The notes beneath the pieces are model-generated. The model was not told where the DNA came from. It ran no database searches and saw only the letters and a program-made list of their open reading frames with translations. Positions 44,899 to 53,205 of a DNA stretch of 64,000 nt are shown here, one piece after another. The first letter of the stretch is position 1. The number at the start of each line of letters is the position of its first letter. The DNA is taken from assembly GCF_008729015.1 (NCBI RefSeq), contig NZ_RKSM01000001.1, forward strand, positions 2,170,001 to 2,234,000, given 5' to 3'. This DNA is from Haloarcula sp. CBA1129 (GTDB lineage: Archaea > Halobacteriota > Halobacteria > Halobacteriales > Haloarculaceae). A program made the translations under genes and the position numbers.

Positions 44899-45846
44899 AT
44901 GAACGAGACACGCCACCGGGTACTCGACGCACTGGCGGACGGCCCCGTCTCGGGGCCGACCCTCGCCGACGAACTGGATATCTCTCGCTCCGCAGTCTGG
45001 AAACACGTCGAAGCCCTTCGCGAGGAAGGGTTCGAGATACGGAGCGACGACGCAGGCTACGCCCTCGGTTCGGTTCCGGAGTTCGGGGCAAGCGCGGTCG
45101 AATACGGCCTCGATGCGCCCTTCGCCGTCGAGTATCACGACAGCATCCCGAGTACGAATGCACGGGCCCGAGATCTTGCGGCGGAGGGCGCGTCGGACAG
45201 TGTGGTGCTGGCCGACGAACAGACCGGCGGGCGGGGACGGCTCGACCGGGATTGGCACTCGCCAAGCGGCGGGGTCTGGCTCTCGGTGCTGTTCCGGCCC
45301 GACGTCCCGATGGCTCACGCGCCGGTGTTCACGCTTGCGGCGGCCGTCGCAGTAACGCGAGCGGCCCGCGAGGCCGGCGTCGATGCCAGTATCAAGTGGC
45401 CCAACGACGTGCTCGTCCGCCACGACGACGGGGAGCGTAAGCTGGTCGGGATCCTCACCGAGATGGAAGGTGAGGCTGACCGCGTCTCTTGGGTGGCCGT
45501 GGGCATCGGCATCAACGCGAACGTCGACCCTGCGGACCTCCCCGAGGAAGCGAACCCGACGAGCCTCTCGGCCGAACGCGGCGAACCGGTCGACCGGCGA
45601 CTGTTCACGCAGCGACTGCTAGAAGAGTTCGACGCGCTGCGACAGGACACGGGGCAGGTCGTCGAGGCGTGGCGCGAGTATGCGACGACGCTGGGACAAC
45701 GGGTCCGGGTCGAGACGCCGGGAGGCTCCATCGAGGGCGAAGCCGTGGACATCCAGTTCCCGGGCGCGCTCGTCATCGAGACAGAATCCGGTACAGAGAT
45801 CGTTTCAGCGGGGGACTGTGAGCATCTCCGCCCGGTTACGGAGTGA
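44899..45846 (+). CDS. birA: Bifunctional biotin-protein ligase/biotin operon repressor
   Basis: A 315-residue BirA. The N-terminal winged helix (residues 1-60, VSGPTLADELDISRSAVWKH then VEALREEG) is the repressor domain. The ligase core has DSIPSTNARARDLA, the biotin/AMP loop EQTGGRGRLDRDWHSPSGGV followed by W, and IKWPNDVL, then the C-terminal SH3-like domain. It activates biotin with ATP and loads it on the EAMKMEN Lys of pccA. With the HTH domain it may also repress biotin or carboxylase genes. Confidence 0.95.
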   Translation: MNETRHRVLDALADGPVSGPTLADELDISRSAVWKHVEALREEGFEIRSDDAGYALGSVPEFGASAVEYGLDAPFAVEYHDSIPSTNARARDLAAEGASDSVVLADEQTGGRGRLDRDWHSPSGGVWLSVLFRPDVPMAHAPVFTLAAAVAVTRAAREAGVDASIKWPNDVLVRHDDGERKLVGILTEMEGEADRVSWVAVGIGINANVDPADLPEEANPTSLSAERGEPVDRRLFTQRLLEEFDALRQDTGQVVEAWREYATTLGQRVRVETPGGSIEGEAVDIQFPGALVIETESGTEIVSAGDCEHLRPVTE

Positions 45847-45866
45847 ACTCGACGGCAGGAGACACA

Positions 45867-46346
45867 TCACTGCGGGACGCCGGCAGGCTGCTCGTCCTCC
45901 GAGACATCTTGCAGCGTTGTCTCTACCGGAACGGTGACGACCGGGATGTGAGCCGACCGGACGACCCGTTCGGCGACGCTCCCCAGTAGCAGGCGGTCGA
46001 TGCCGCCCCGTCCGTGCGTCCCCATCACGATGAGGTCACAGGCGTGCTGATTCGCGTAGTCGACGATTTCTCGGCTTGGGCTTCCCTCGGCCGTCGCTCG
46101 CGTGACAGTCACATCATCGGCGACGAGGCGCTCCACCATGTCCAGTGCCATCTCGCCCTCGCGGTGGAGCGAGTCGGTGACGCTCTCCCACGTCGGTTCG
46201 TGTGGGAGCGTCGAGAACCGACCGGTATCGACGACGTACAGCGCGTGAATCTCGCTGTCGTGGGCCGCTGCGAGTGTCTTAGCATGTGTGAGTATATCTC
46301 TCGTTCCCGGTGAACCGTCCGTCGGTACCAGTATCCTGTTGTACAT
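45867..46346 (-). CDS. Universal stress protein (UspA family)
   Basis: A 159-residue Usp with the typical nucleotide-binding motifs: MYNRILVPTDGSPGTRD (strand 1 and loop) and LIVMGTHGRGGIDRLLLGSV (GxxGxxxxxxGS-type Walker loop). It then reads VAERVVRSAHIPVVTVP. It is an ATP-binding-type stress protein acting in the cytoplasm. A palindrome (GTACATATTGTAC) overlaps its start codon and may hold its regulator. Confidence 0.93.
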   Translation of the reverse strand: MYNRILVPTDGSPGTRDILTHAKTLAAAHDSEIHALYVVDTGRFSTLPHEPTWESVTDSLHREGEMALDMVERLVADDVTVTRATAEGSPSREIVDYANQHACDLIVMGTHGRGGIDRLLLGSVAERVVRSAHIPVVTVPVETTLQDVSEDEQPAGVPQ

Positions 46347-46353
46347 ATTGTAC
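46341..46353. promoter_or_regulatory. Palindrome across the UspA start codon
   Basis: GTACATATTGTAC is a perfect 5+3+5 inverted repeat that includes the start codon (46346-46344). A longer-range inverted pair, TGACTGTCT (46357-46365) and AGACAGTCA (46401-46409), lies just upstream of the gene. Both could be operators. Confidence 0.4.
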
Positions 46354-46418
46354 TATTGACTGTCTGATGGGATATAGGTTGGTAATGGATACCACACTAT
46401 AGACAGTCAGGATACGGC

Positions 46419-46868
46419 TCAGTTCAGCTCTCGGTCCCGTTCGACGCCGCCCATTTCGGACCCGTCCACGGACGGTTCGTCGAGCGCCTGTTCGAGCCGT
46501 CGTTCCAGTTCGGCCTCGGTTAGCTCCCCGTTGGCGTAGCGCTCGGAGAGTCGTTCAACGGGGTCCGTCTCGGTGGTGCTGGTCACACCCACTGCGTCGG
46601 TAGCCTGTGTCACGTCAGTGGTCGCCGCCTGCTCGTCTCGCCCAACAGCCCTCGACACGAGCCAGTACACGGCATACCCGATAGCCACAAGAACCCCAAT
46701 CGTAGCGGCCAAGGAGATGATACCGAACAGCAGACCCACAAGCCCAAAGAACAGCCCGAAGACGAGCCGTACGGCCGCAAGGACGACGATTAGCGAGACG
46801 ACGCCCAGCAGACCGTACAGCAGTACTTTCAGCGGTGTGCTCAGAGCACGATCGGTGGTGGAGGGCAT
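46419..46868 (-). CDS. SHOCT domain membrane protein
   Basis: A 149-residue protein. The first 70 residues hold two long hydrophobic helices (about residues 14-32 and 38-72). The C-terminal segment DPVERLSERYANGELTEAEL (near 102-121) is the SHOCT motif, a short oligomerisation module. The rest is a Thr/Asp/Val linker and an acidic tail. Function is unknown; SHOCT proteins often accompany other membrane proteins. Confidence 0.83.
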   Translation of the reverse strand: MPSTTDRALSTPLKVLLYGLLGVVSLIVVLAAVRLVFGLFFGLVGLLFGIISLAATIGVLVAIGYAVYWLVSRAVGRDEQAATTDVTQATDAVGVTSTTETDPVERLSERYANGELTEAELERRLEQALDEPSVDGSEMGGVERDRELN

Positions 46869-46909
46869 CGCCTGTGTGTACTATTCCCGCAGTGATAAGA
46901 ATTATTCCG

Positions 46910-47926
46910 TCACGGATGGACGACCCGTTGAACGTCGTCTGTCCCCGCCCGGCGAACGACGGCGCGGACAGGGTTTCGCGCCCCGGAGAGGTTATCCGAA
47001 TCCCCGTCGAGGACTTGCAGCCGTGCCGGCTGGCCGGTCTTGATGAGACCGCCGCCAAGCCCCGCGATTTCGGCTCCGTTGACCGTCGCCATCCGCAACA
47101 CCTCGCGGGCCGAGATATCGTACAGCTTCGCGGTGAACTCCATCTCGCGGAACATCGAGGGGCTGTTGAGCATGACGTTGTCCGTCCCGAGCGCAACTGT
47201 CGTCCGCTCGGTCAGTTCCTCGACTGGCGGACGGCCCACATCGGTGACGATGTTCGACCGGGGACAGACGACGACCGGGAGTTCGCTGTCAGCGACCCGC
47301 TGGAGATGTAGCGACTCCGCGTGGACCATGTGGACGAGGAAATCCGGGTCGAGATCGAGCGCGGGGTTGATGTCGGAGCTGTCGACCTCGCCGGCGTGGA
47401 TGCCGAACAGTTTCCCGGCGTCCCGGGTGGCGCGCCGTTCCGCCCCGAACTCGCTATCGTTGGCCCCGCTCGCACCGAACCCATCGGCCAGTTCCATCGC
47501 GTCAGTCGTCTCGCGCCCGAGAATCACGCTTTCGAGCGACGAGTCCGACAGCGCGTCGCGTATCGCCTCGACGCCCTCGACGCCGCCCTCACGGAACTCC
47601 ACGAACGCGCCGGTCCCGGCCTGTTCCATGAACGACAGTGACCGCGCCATGGCGGCGACCAGTTCGTCCTTGCTGGCGTCACGGAGCAAGCGGTGTTTCA
47701 GGCCGTCCGGCGGCGCGACCAGTTCTTCCAGCGAGAGCCCCTCGCCGGCCTCCTTCGCAATCGAGTCGCCGATGTGCGTGTGGGCGTTGACGAACGACGG
47801 CACCACGATGTCGTCGCTATCAACGGCTGCCTCCTCGATGGCGGTTATCTCCCCGTCCTCGACGACGACGCGACCCTCGACGGCCTCGAACGACCGCCCC
47901 GTCAGAATCGTCCCTTCGAGAATCAT
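46910..47926 (-). CDS. Amidohydrolase family protein (deaminase-like)
   Basis: A 338-residue metallo-dependent hydrolase. The metal site HTHIGD (SFVNAHTHIGD) is near residue 49. It continues with GKLFGIHAGEVDS, VHMVHAESLHLQRV, VVVCPRSNIVTDVGR and VALGTDNVMLNSPSM, giving the classic His, His and Asp ligands. This pattern fits the cytosine-deaminase/S-adenosylhomocysteine-deaminase branch, acting on a nucleobase or guanidine-type substrate. It is on the same strand as the HD phosphohydrolase upstream. Confidence 0.9.
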   Translation of the reverse strand: MILEGTILTGRSFEAVEGRVVVEDGEITAIEEAAVDSDDIVVPSFVNAHTHIGDSIAKEAGEGLSLEELVAPPDGLKHRLLRDASKDELVAAMARSLSFMEQAGTGAFVEFREGGVEGVEAIRDALSDSSLESVILGRETTDAMELADGFGASGANDSEFGAERRATRDAGKLFGIHAGEVDSSDINPALDLDPDFLVHMVHAESLHLQRVADSELPVVVCPRSNIVTDVGRPPVEELTERTTVALGTDNVMLNSPSMFREMEFTAKLYDISAREVLRMATVNGAEIAGLGGGLIKTGQPARLQVLDGDSDNLSGARNPVRAVVRRAGTDDVQRVVHP

Positions 47927-47947
47927 ACTTGCTGTTCGCCCGTTCTC

Positions 47948-49171
47948 TCAGTTAAATTCATCGAGGGTCGCATGGATACCCGTCCGCACGTCGCGCACTC
48001 TGGACCCATCGAGGTCGAGTCCCAGTTCGCGAATCGCCGCCGCACCGACCCGCTCGCTCTCGGATTCGGGGGCGTAGACACCGAGTCGCCACTGGTCGCG
48101 CTGGGCGGCGCGGATAGCGTTTACCAGCGTCGACTGCTCGCCGAGGCGGCGGACCTCACCGTTGACGAGGACGCGGCTGCTCGACTCAGTCACCGACGGC
48201 TCGGGCGGGATATCGAGGATGACGGCGTCACTGCCGACGTTCGCTTCGTCGGCGATAGTCTCTTCCATCGTTCCGACCGTCTCGTGGTCGGCCGCCAGCA
48301 CCTCGTCGGGGACGGCCCCCCACTCCGCCCAGACGGCACGTTTGTACAGGTCCCGCCGGCTCAGCCGCCGGGCGTAGGCCGCCGTCGCCTCGCACTGTCG
48401 CAGGGCCACGAGCAGGTCGCTGTCGTCCCACCGGCGAAGCGTCTCGGCAGTCGTGCCAGTCGCGGCGAGCAGTTCCTCGGTCCCGCGGCGCAGCATCGAC
48501 TTGGCGATGCGGGCGACGTGGTGCTGGTAGACGGTTGGATTCATCAGCGCCCGCGCGAGCAGGAGCGACTCGGCCGTCTGGACGTTCCCCTCGTCTAAGA
48601 CGAGTTCGCCGTCGACGAAGCTCAGCTCTCGGACCAGCCGCTCGTGGTCGATAGTGCCGTAGGGAACGCCCGTGTGGTGGGCGTCACGGACCAGATAGTC
48701 CATCCGGTCGACGTCCAGTTCGCCGGAGACGAGCTGGCCCAGCTCGCCCTCGCCGGCGACAAGGCCGGCCACGCGGTCAGGATTGAGGCCGTGTTCCGAG
48801 AGGACCCGCGCGACCGGGCCGTCACCGAGCAGTTCGTCCACGTCGTCGTGGTACTTACCGGTCCGGCGGTGAATGAGCGCCTCGACGTTGTGGCTGTACG
48901 GCGAGTGCCCCACGTCGTGGAGCAACGCCGCCGCACGGACCCGTTCGGCCTGCTGGCCTTCGATGCCGAGATGGGACAGCGCCCGGTCTGCGAGGTGATA
49001 GACCCCAAGCGAATGCTCGAATCTGGTGTGGTTCGCCGAGGGGTAGACGAGCGTCACCGTGCCGAGCTGTGAGATGTGTCGGAGCCGCTGGACCGGTGGC
49101 GTATCGAGCAGCGCCGCCGCCACGCCCTGAACCTCGATGTGGTCGTGGACGCTGTCCTTGATTGTAGTCAT
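47948..49171 (-). CDS. HD domain phosphohydrolase (dNTPase/SAMHD1-like)
   Basis: A 407-residue protein. The metal-binding HD motif is near residues 51-75: FEHSLGVYHLADRALSHLGI, then AALLHDVGHSPYSHNVEAL, with H..HD. Further on, VSGELDVDRMDYLVRDAHHT has the conserved Asp. This resembles the dGTPase/SAMHD1 family, which hydrolyses dNTPs to nucleosides plus triphosphate. An archaeal substrate is not proven. It is just upstream of the amidohydrolase, which could feed nucleobase salvage. Confidence 0.88.
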   Translation of the reverse strand: MTTIKDSVHDHIEVQGVAAALLDTPPVQRLRHISQLGTVTLVYPSANHTRFEHSLGVYHLADRALSHLGIEGQQAERVRAAALLHDVGHSPYSHNVEALIHRRTGKYHDDVDELLGDGPVARVLSEHGLNPDRVAGLVAGEGELGQLVSGELDVDRMDYLVRDAHHTGVPYGTIDHERLVRELSFVDGELVLDEGNVQTAESLLLARALMNPTVYQHHVARIAKSMLRRGTEELLAATGTTAETLRRWDDSDLLVALRQCEATAAYARRLSRRDLYKRAVWAEWGAVPDEVLAADHETVGTMEETIADEANVGSDAVILDIPPEPSVTESSSRVLVNGEVRRLGEQSTLVNAIRAAQRDQWRLGVYAPESESERVGAAAIRELGLDLDGSRVRDVRTGIHATLDEFN

Positions 49172-49232
49172 TGCCGTGGCCTACGGCGGCGGCCGGCAAA
49201 ATCGTTCGCCACCGAACACGCGGAAACCGCTA

Positions 49233-49814
49233 CTAGCGGGGAACCCAGCCGTAGATGTGGTTCAGCATCACGTACGTGACGAGTCCGAGAAAGAGGCTTA
49301 GCCCCCAAGCCGAGACGGCGATGCGACCCACGCGGGCGTGGACCGTCTCTCTGAGTTCGGCCGGAGAGTGCGTCAGCCCGAGAACGACGGCGTGAACGAC
49401 AACAGGCACAGACACCGCGGACAGCAAGATGTGTACGGCGAGCATCACGATGTACGCCGTCCAGACGAACCCTTCGGCGACGATTTCCTTCTCGAAGCCG
49501 CCGCCGACCTTGAGGATGTACAGGACCAGAAAGGCCATGATGAGGGAGAAGGCGGTCAGCATCGCCGTGCGGTGTTTCTGTACCTGACCGCTCTTGATGA
49601 AGTAGACGCCGGCGATGATTGTGAGGAGCGCGATGCTGTTGACGACCGCGATTGCGTCGCCGAGCAGGATGACGGTGTGCCGCGAGAACTCAGGCAGCGG
49701 CAACACGCCGCCGAACGCGCCGAACACGAGCGCGTAGCCAACGACCGAGACGACAGCGGTGACGAGCCGCGGACGAGCGCGGGCACGCGACTGGAGTGTG
49801 TCTGCGACGGCCAT
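49233..49814 (-). CDS. DUF420 family membrane protein
   Basis: A 193-residue protein with five helices. The DUF420 pattern is clear: IAGVYFIKSGQVQKHRTAML (His in the loop before a helix), LKVGGGFEKE, and the C-terminal VGRIAVSAWGLSLFLGLVTY. DUF420 proteins are often found with terminal oxidase genes; their exact role is unclear. Its position next to PAN here gives no further clue. Confidence 0.85.
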   Translation of the reverse strand: MAVADTLQSRARARPRLVTAVVSVVGYALVFGAFGGVLPLPEFSRHTVILLGDAIAVVNSIALLTIIAGVYFIKSGQVQKHRTAMLTAFSLIMAFLVLYILKVGGGFEKEIVAEGFVWTAYIVMLAVHILLSAVSVPVVVHAVVLGLTHSPAELRETVHARVGRIAVSAWGLSLFLGLVTYVMLNHIYGWVPR

Positions 49815-49941
49815 ACCGACAGGTCAGGACCGGAGTGGTAACTGTGTTCTGAAACGGGCGAGCACGACAGGACGATTGCGAACCGAAGCGGTGGCTACTG
49901 AACTCGAAAACAGCGAGAATTGGGTAGCAGCGCCGCCGAGC

Positions 49942-51156
49942 TCAGGCGAAGGTCCGCGACACTTCTTCGTCGTCGGTCTCTTCCTGCTGGATCTTCTCCC
50001 AAGCGTTGTGGAAGTCCGCCATCGTGACCTCTGTCCGGTCGTCGCGGATGGCGAACATCCCGGCTTCGGTACAGATGGCCTTCACGTCAGCACCGGAGGC
50101 GTCCGTTATCTCCTCGGCCAGCGACTCGAAGTCCACATCGTCGGAGACGTTCATGCTGCGAGTGTGGATCTGGAAGATCTGCTTGCGACCCTCGACATCC
50201 GGGTTCGGGACTTCGATGAGGCGGTCGAAGCGGCCGGGACGGAGGATGGCGCGGTCGAGCATGTCGAAGCGGTTCGTCGCGGCGATGATGCGGATGTCGC
50301 CGCGGTCGTCGAACCCATCCATCTCCGAGAGCAGTTGCATCATCGTCCGCTGGACCTCGGCGTCGCCGGAAGTCTTCGACTCCGTCCGCTTGGCTGCGAT
50401 AGCGTCGATCTCGTCGATGAAGACGACGGCGGGCTCTTCCTGACGGGCCAGTTCGAACAGGTCACGGACCAGCTTCGCGCCCTCGCCGATGAATTTATGG
50501 ACCAGCTCGGAGCCGGCCATCTTGATGAACGTCGCGTCGGTCTCGTTGGCGACGGCCTTGGCGAGCATCGTCTTCCCGGTGCCGGGCGGGCCGTGCAGCA
50601 GGACGCCGCTCGGCGGATCGATGCCGACGTCTTCGAACATTTCGGGGCTCTTCAGCGGCATCTCGACGGTCTCGCGGACCTCTTCCATCTGCTCTTCGAT
50701 GCCACCGATGTCGGCGAAGGTGACGTCCGGCGACTGGTCGACCTGCATGACGCGGGCACGAACGTCGGTCTCGTCGTCGAGCTGTTTGACGATAGAGAGG
50801 GAGTTGTTGACAGCGACGCGGTCGTCGGGTTCGAGGTCCTCACGCATCTCGTCGGTGACCTCTGTCAGGGCCTCCTGATTGTTGCCGTGCTGTTTGATAA
50901 TCACGCCGTCACTGGACAGCTCTTGGACGGTGGCGACAAACAGCGGCGACTGCTTGAGCTTCTTGTTCTCGTGCGTGAGCCGTTCGAGCTTCTGCTGGTA
51001 CTTGTTGTTCTCAGCGTTCGCGTCAAGCAGCTTGTCGCGCATCTCCTCGTTCTGGGATTCGAGCACCTCCAGCCGCTCCTGCAGCGCCTCGATCTTCTGT
51101 TGCTGAGACGCGTCATCGTCGTACGGCATGTCGACCTCATCGACGGTGTCGGTCAT
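49942..51156 (-). CDS. pan: Proteasome-activating nucleotidase
   Basis: A 404-residue AAA+ ATPase that unfolds proteins for the 20S proteasome. The N-terminal coiled coil (about residues 12-65, [20 protein letters not shown]) precedes the OB domain and the AAA domain. In the latter are Walker [13 protein letters not shown], Walker [15 protein letters not shown], and the second region of homology, [17 protein letters not shown]. The last residues are SRTFA, with Phe where the HbYX docking motif has Tyr. The start ATG 51156 is followed at once by an acidic N-terminus. Confidence 0.96.
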   Translation of the reverse strand: MTDTVDEVDMPYDDDASQQQKIEALQERLEVLESQNEEMRDKLLDANAENNKYQQKLERLTHENKKLKQSPLFVATVQELSSDGVIIKQHGNNQEALTEVTDEMREDLEPDDRVAVNNSLSIVKQLDDETDVRARVMQVDQSPDVTFADIGGIEEQMEEVRETVEMPLKSPEMFEDVGIDPPSGVLLHGPPGTGKTMLAKAVANETDATFIKMAGSELVHKFIGEGAKLVRDLFELARQEEPAVVFIDEIDAIAAKRTESKTSGDAEVQRTMMQLLSEMDGFDDRGDIRIIAATNRFDMLDRAILRPGRFDRLIEVPNPDVEGRKQIFQIHTRSMNVSDDVDFESLAEEITDASGADVKAICTEAGMFAIRDDRTEVTMADFHNAWEKIQQEETDDEEVSRTFA

Positions 51157-51311
51157 TACGACGCCTTTAGTAGGTGTACCGTTATGAGGCTTCGGGTAGT
51201 CTCAGAAACTGTATCGCCCGGCGTGAGCCCGGAGGGGGCCGCTACTGGCCGCTTCCCGTCTGTAGGTCGCAAACCGGCACGTTTCTTGGCCCCCACCGGA
51301 AACATCTGCTC

Positions 51312-52052
51312 ATGCCAACCGACCGCGAAGAAGTCCTCATCGTGGGCGGGGGCGTCGCCGGACTTTCGGCGGCGATCTACACCGCTCGCGCCGACCTGTC
51401 GACACGAATTATCTCGACCGGCGAGTCGATACTGAACCGCAACGCCCATCTGGAGAACTATCCCGGATTCCCGGCCGGAATCAATCCGCGACTCCTGCTC
51501 GAACTGATGCGCGCACAGGCACGGCGGGCCGGGGTCTGGTTCATCGACGGCGAGGCCGAGCAGGTAGAGCGAGTCGACGGGGGCTTCGAGGTATCCTGTT
51601 CTGACGGCGAGTCCTACGACGCGACGTATCTCATCGCCGCGTCTTGGTCTGACCCGTCGTATCTAGAGGGACTGGACATCTCGCTCGTCGACCGTGGTTC
51701 GAAACAGTTCATCTCAACCGACGAGCAGGGCCGAACCGATATCGAGGGGCTGTACGCGGCTGGTCGGCTGGCCGAGCAGCACCACCAGACCATCGTCGCC
51801 GCGGGCCACGGCGCACAGGTCGGACTCACGCTGCTGGAAGACTCCGACGTCGACTTCTATCACGACTGGACCGCGCCTGAAGGGTACTTCACCGGCCGCG
51901 ACCGCCCGGTCCCGCCGGGCTGTGAGGAGATTGATGAGACAGAGCGTAAGCAGCGCGAACAGGAGTCGCTGGAAGTCATGCAGCGGTACTTCGAGGAGCC
52001 GATGCCGGGCGAGCCGACGATGCACCCGAGCGTCGATCAGGATTCAGACTGA
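51312..52052 (+). CDS. TrxR-like FAD-dependent protein lacking the NADPH domain
   Basis: A 246-residue flavoprotein. The FAD motif VLIVGGGVAGLSAAIYTARA is at residue 8. Later come LNRNAHLENYPGFPAGINPR and the second FAD motif TDIEGLYAAGRLAEQHHQTI near residues 149-168, giving an FAD-domain-only layout. The intervening NADPH-binding domain and the redox CxxC of thioredoxin reductase are absent; only two isolated Cys occur. It is therefore unlikely to reduce thioredoxin. The start ATG 51312 begins the family; longer frames upstream are unsupported. Its 3' end overlaps the convergent htpX gene. Confidence 0.85.
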   Translation: MPTDREEVLIVGGGVAGLSAAIYTARADLSTRIISTGESILNRNAHLENYPGFPAGINPRLLLELMRAQARRAGVWFIDGEAEQVERVDGGFEVSCSDGESYDATYLIAASWSDPSYLEGLDISLVDRGSKQFISTDEQGRTDIEGLYAAGRLAEQHHQTIVAAGHGAQVGLTLLEDSDVDFYHDWTAPEGYFTGRDRPVPPGCEEIDETERKQREQESLEVMQRYFEEPMPGEPTMHPSVDQDSD

Positions 52053-53105
52053 CCCTGTTTCGAGCGAGCGCGCGACGGACTGCAGCCGCTCGATTCGCTC
52101 GGTCGTCGGCGGATGTGACCGCGTTTCGATGGACAGTGAGTCAGTTGCCGTCGCGGTTCCGAACCCGTGTGGGAGAAAGCACAGTCCGCGGATGCCCGCG
52201 TACGCGGAGCGTTTGTCTGTCTCCGGACGGTCGTCGCCCTCGCCAGCAAGAGTTTCTAGCGCGGCGACAAGCGCGGCGGGGTCCCCGGTCAACTGCGCTG
52301 CGCCCCGGTCGGCGGCGAACTCCCGGGCGCGCGACAGCGAGCGCCCGAGGACGACGACGGGCGCGGTGAACACGCCCAGCGCGACGCCGCCGAACAGGAC
52401 CGTCACCGCGAAGAGAAACAGAAACCCCAGCGTGAACGAGAGGCTTCCGAACGGGGCGTCAAGCACCCGAGCGCTGAACACGTAGGCGAGACCGAGCGCG
52501 ACCAGCCCGACTACGTATCGGCTCCCGCCCGGACGCAGGTCCGAAAGCGGGTCGTACTCGCCGTTGGTCAGCGACGGGAGGAAGCTGGCCAGCGTCATGA
52601 CCGTCGCGTCGCGGTTGGCGACGTGCATGAGTTCGTGGGCCAGCACCGCATCGAGTTCGTCGCCCGCAAGCGTCGAGAGGAGCCCCTCGCTGACGACGAC
52701 CGTCGCGCCGCCGAGCGTCCCGATGGCGAAGCTGTTCGGCACGTCGGCGTCCGCAACGGCGATCTGTGGCGGCGTGAGGTCGGCCAGTTGCGCGAGGCGT
52801 TGCACCCGTTCGTGGAGGTCGGGGTACTCATCGGGGCCGACAATTCGGGCGTCGACTTCGGCCATCGTCTGCGCTCTGGTGTAGCGAAGCTGTGCCCAGA
52901 CGAACGCCACAAGCGCGGGGGCGAGAATGGCCACCCACCAAGCGATGCGTGCCGATGCCCCACCGAACGGGAGGGCAGTCGCGACGGCGTCCCGCACCGG
53001 CACAAGCCATGGCGTCAAGAGCGCTGCCGTGGTGGCTACCACCGCGATATCGACGGCGAGGAGGAGCAGGAGGGTCCACAGGATACGGCGTGTCAGTGTC
53101 CGCAT
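52044..53105 (-). CDS. htpX: HtpX-like M48 membrane protease
   Basis: A 353-residue protease. The zinc motif HELMH is near residues 157-161, within DELDAVLAHELMHVANRDA. A Glu-containing segment near 240-275 (LSRAREFAADRGAAQLTGDP) supplies the third ligand. Four hydrophobic segments flank it (two near 10-70, two between 190 and 240). It acts in membrane protein quality control. The start ATG 53105 (MRTLTRR) is chosen because the 19 preceding residues are basic and unlike the family. Confidence 0.93.
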   Translation of the reverse strand: MRTLTRRILWTLLLLLAVDIAVVATTAALLTPWLVPVRDAVATALPFGGASARIAWWVAILAPALVAFVWAQLRYTRAQTMAEVDARIVGPDEYPDLHERVQRLAQLADLTPPQIAVADADVPNSFAIGTLGGATVVVSEGLLSTLAGDELDAVLAHELMHVANRDATVMTLASFLPSLTNGEYDPLSDLRPGGSRYVVGLVALGLAYVFSARVLDAPFGSLSFTLGFLFLFAVTVLFGGVALGVFTAPVVVLGRSLSRAREFAADRGAAQLTGDPAALVAALETLAGEGDDRPETDKRSAYAGIRGLCFLPHGFGTATATDSLSIETRSHPPTTERIERLQSVARSLETGSV

Positions 53106-53172
53106 ATGGTTAGTTCTGCTAGATCCACCGCGAATGAAAGGTTTTCTGCTCCGACAGCCCAAGGGTGAGGAA

Positions 53173-53180
53173 AATATTTA
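53173..53180 (+). promoter_or_regulatory. TATA-like element of the DUF4129 operon
   Basis: AATATTTA is centred 29 bases before the GTG start at 53206, in the usual archaeal position; a leaderless transcript is likely. Confidence 0.55.
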
Positions 53181-53205
53181 CTCTGCGGCCGGAAACGGTC
53201 TCGTA

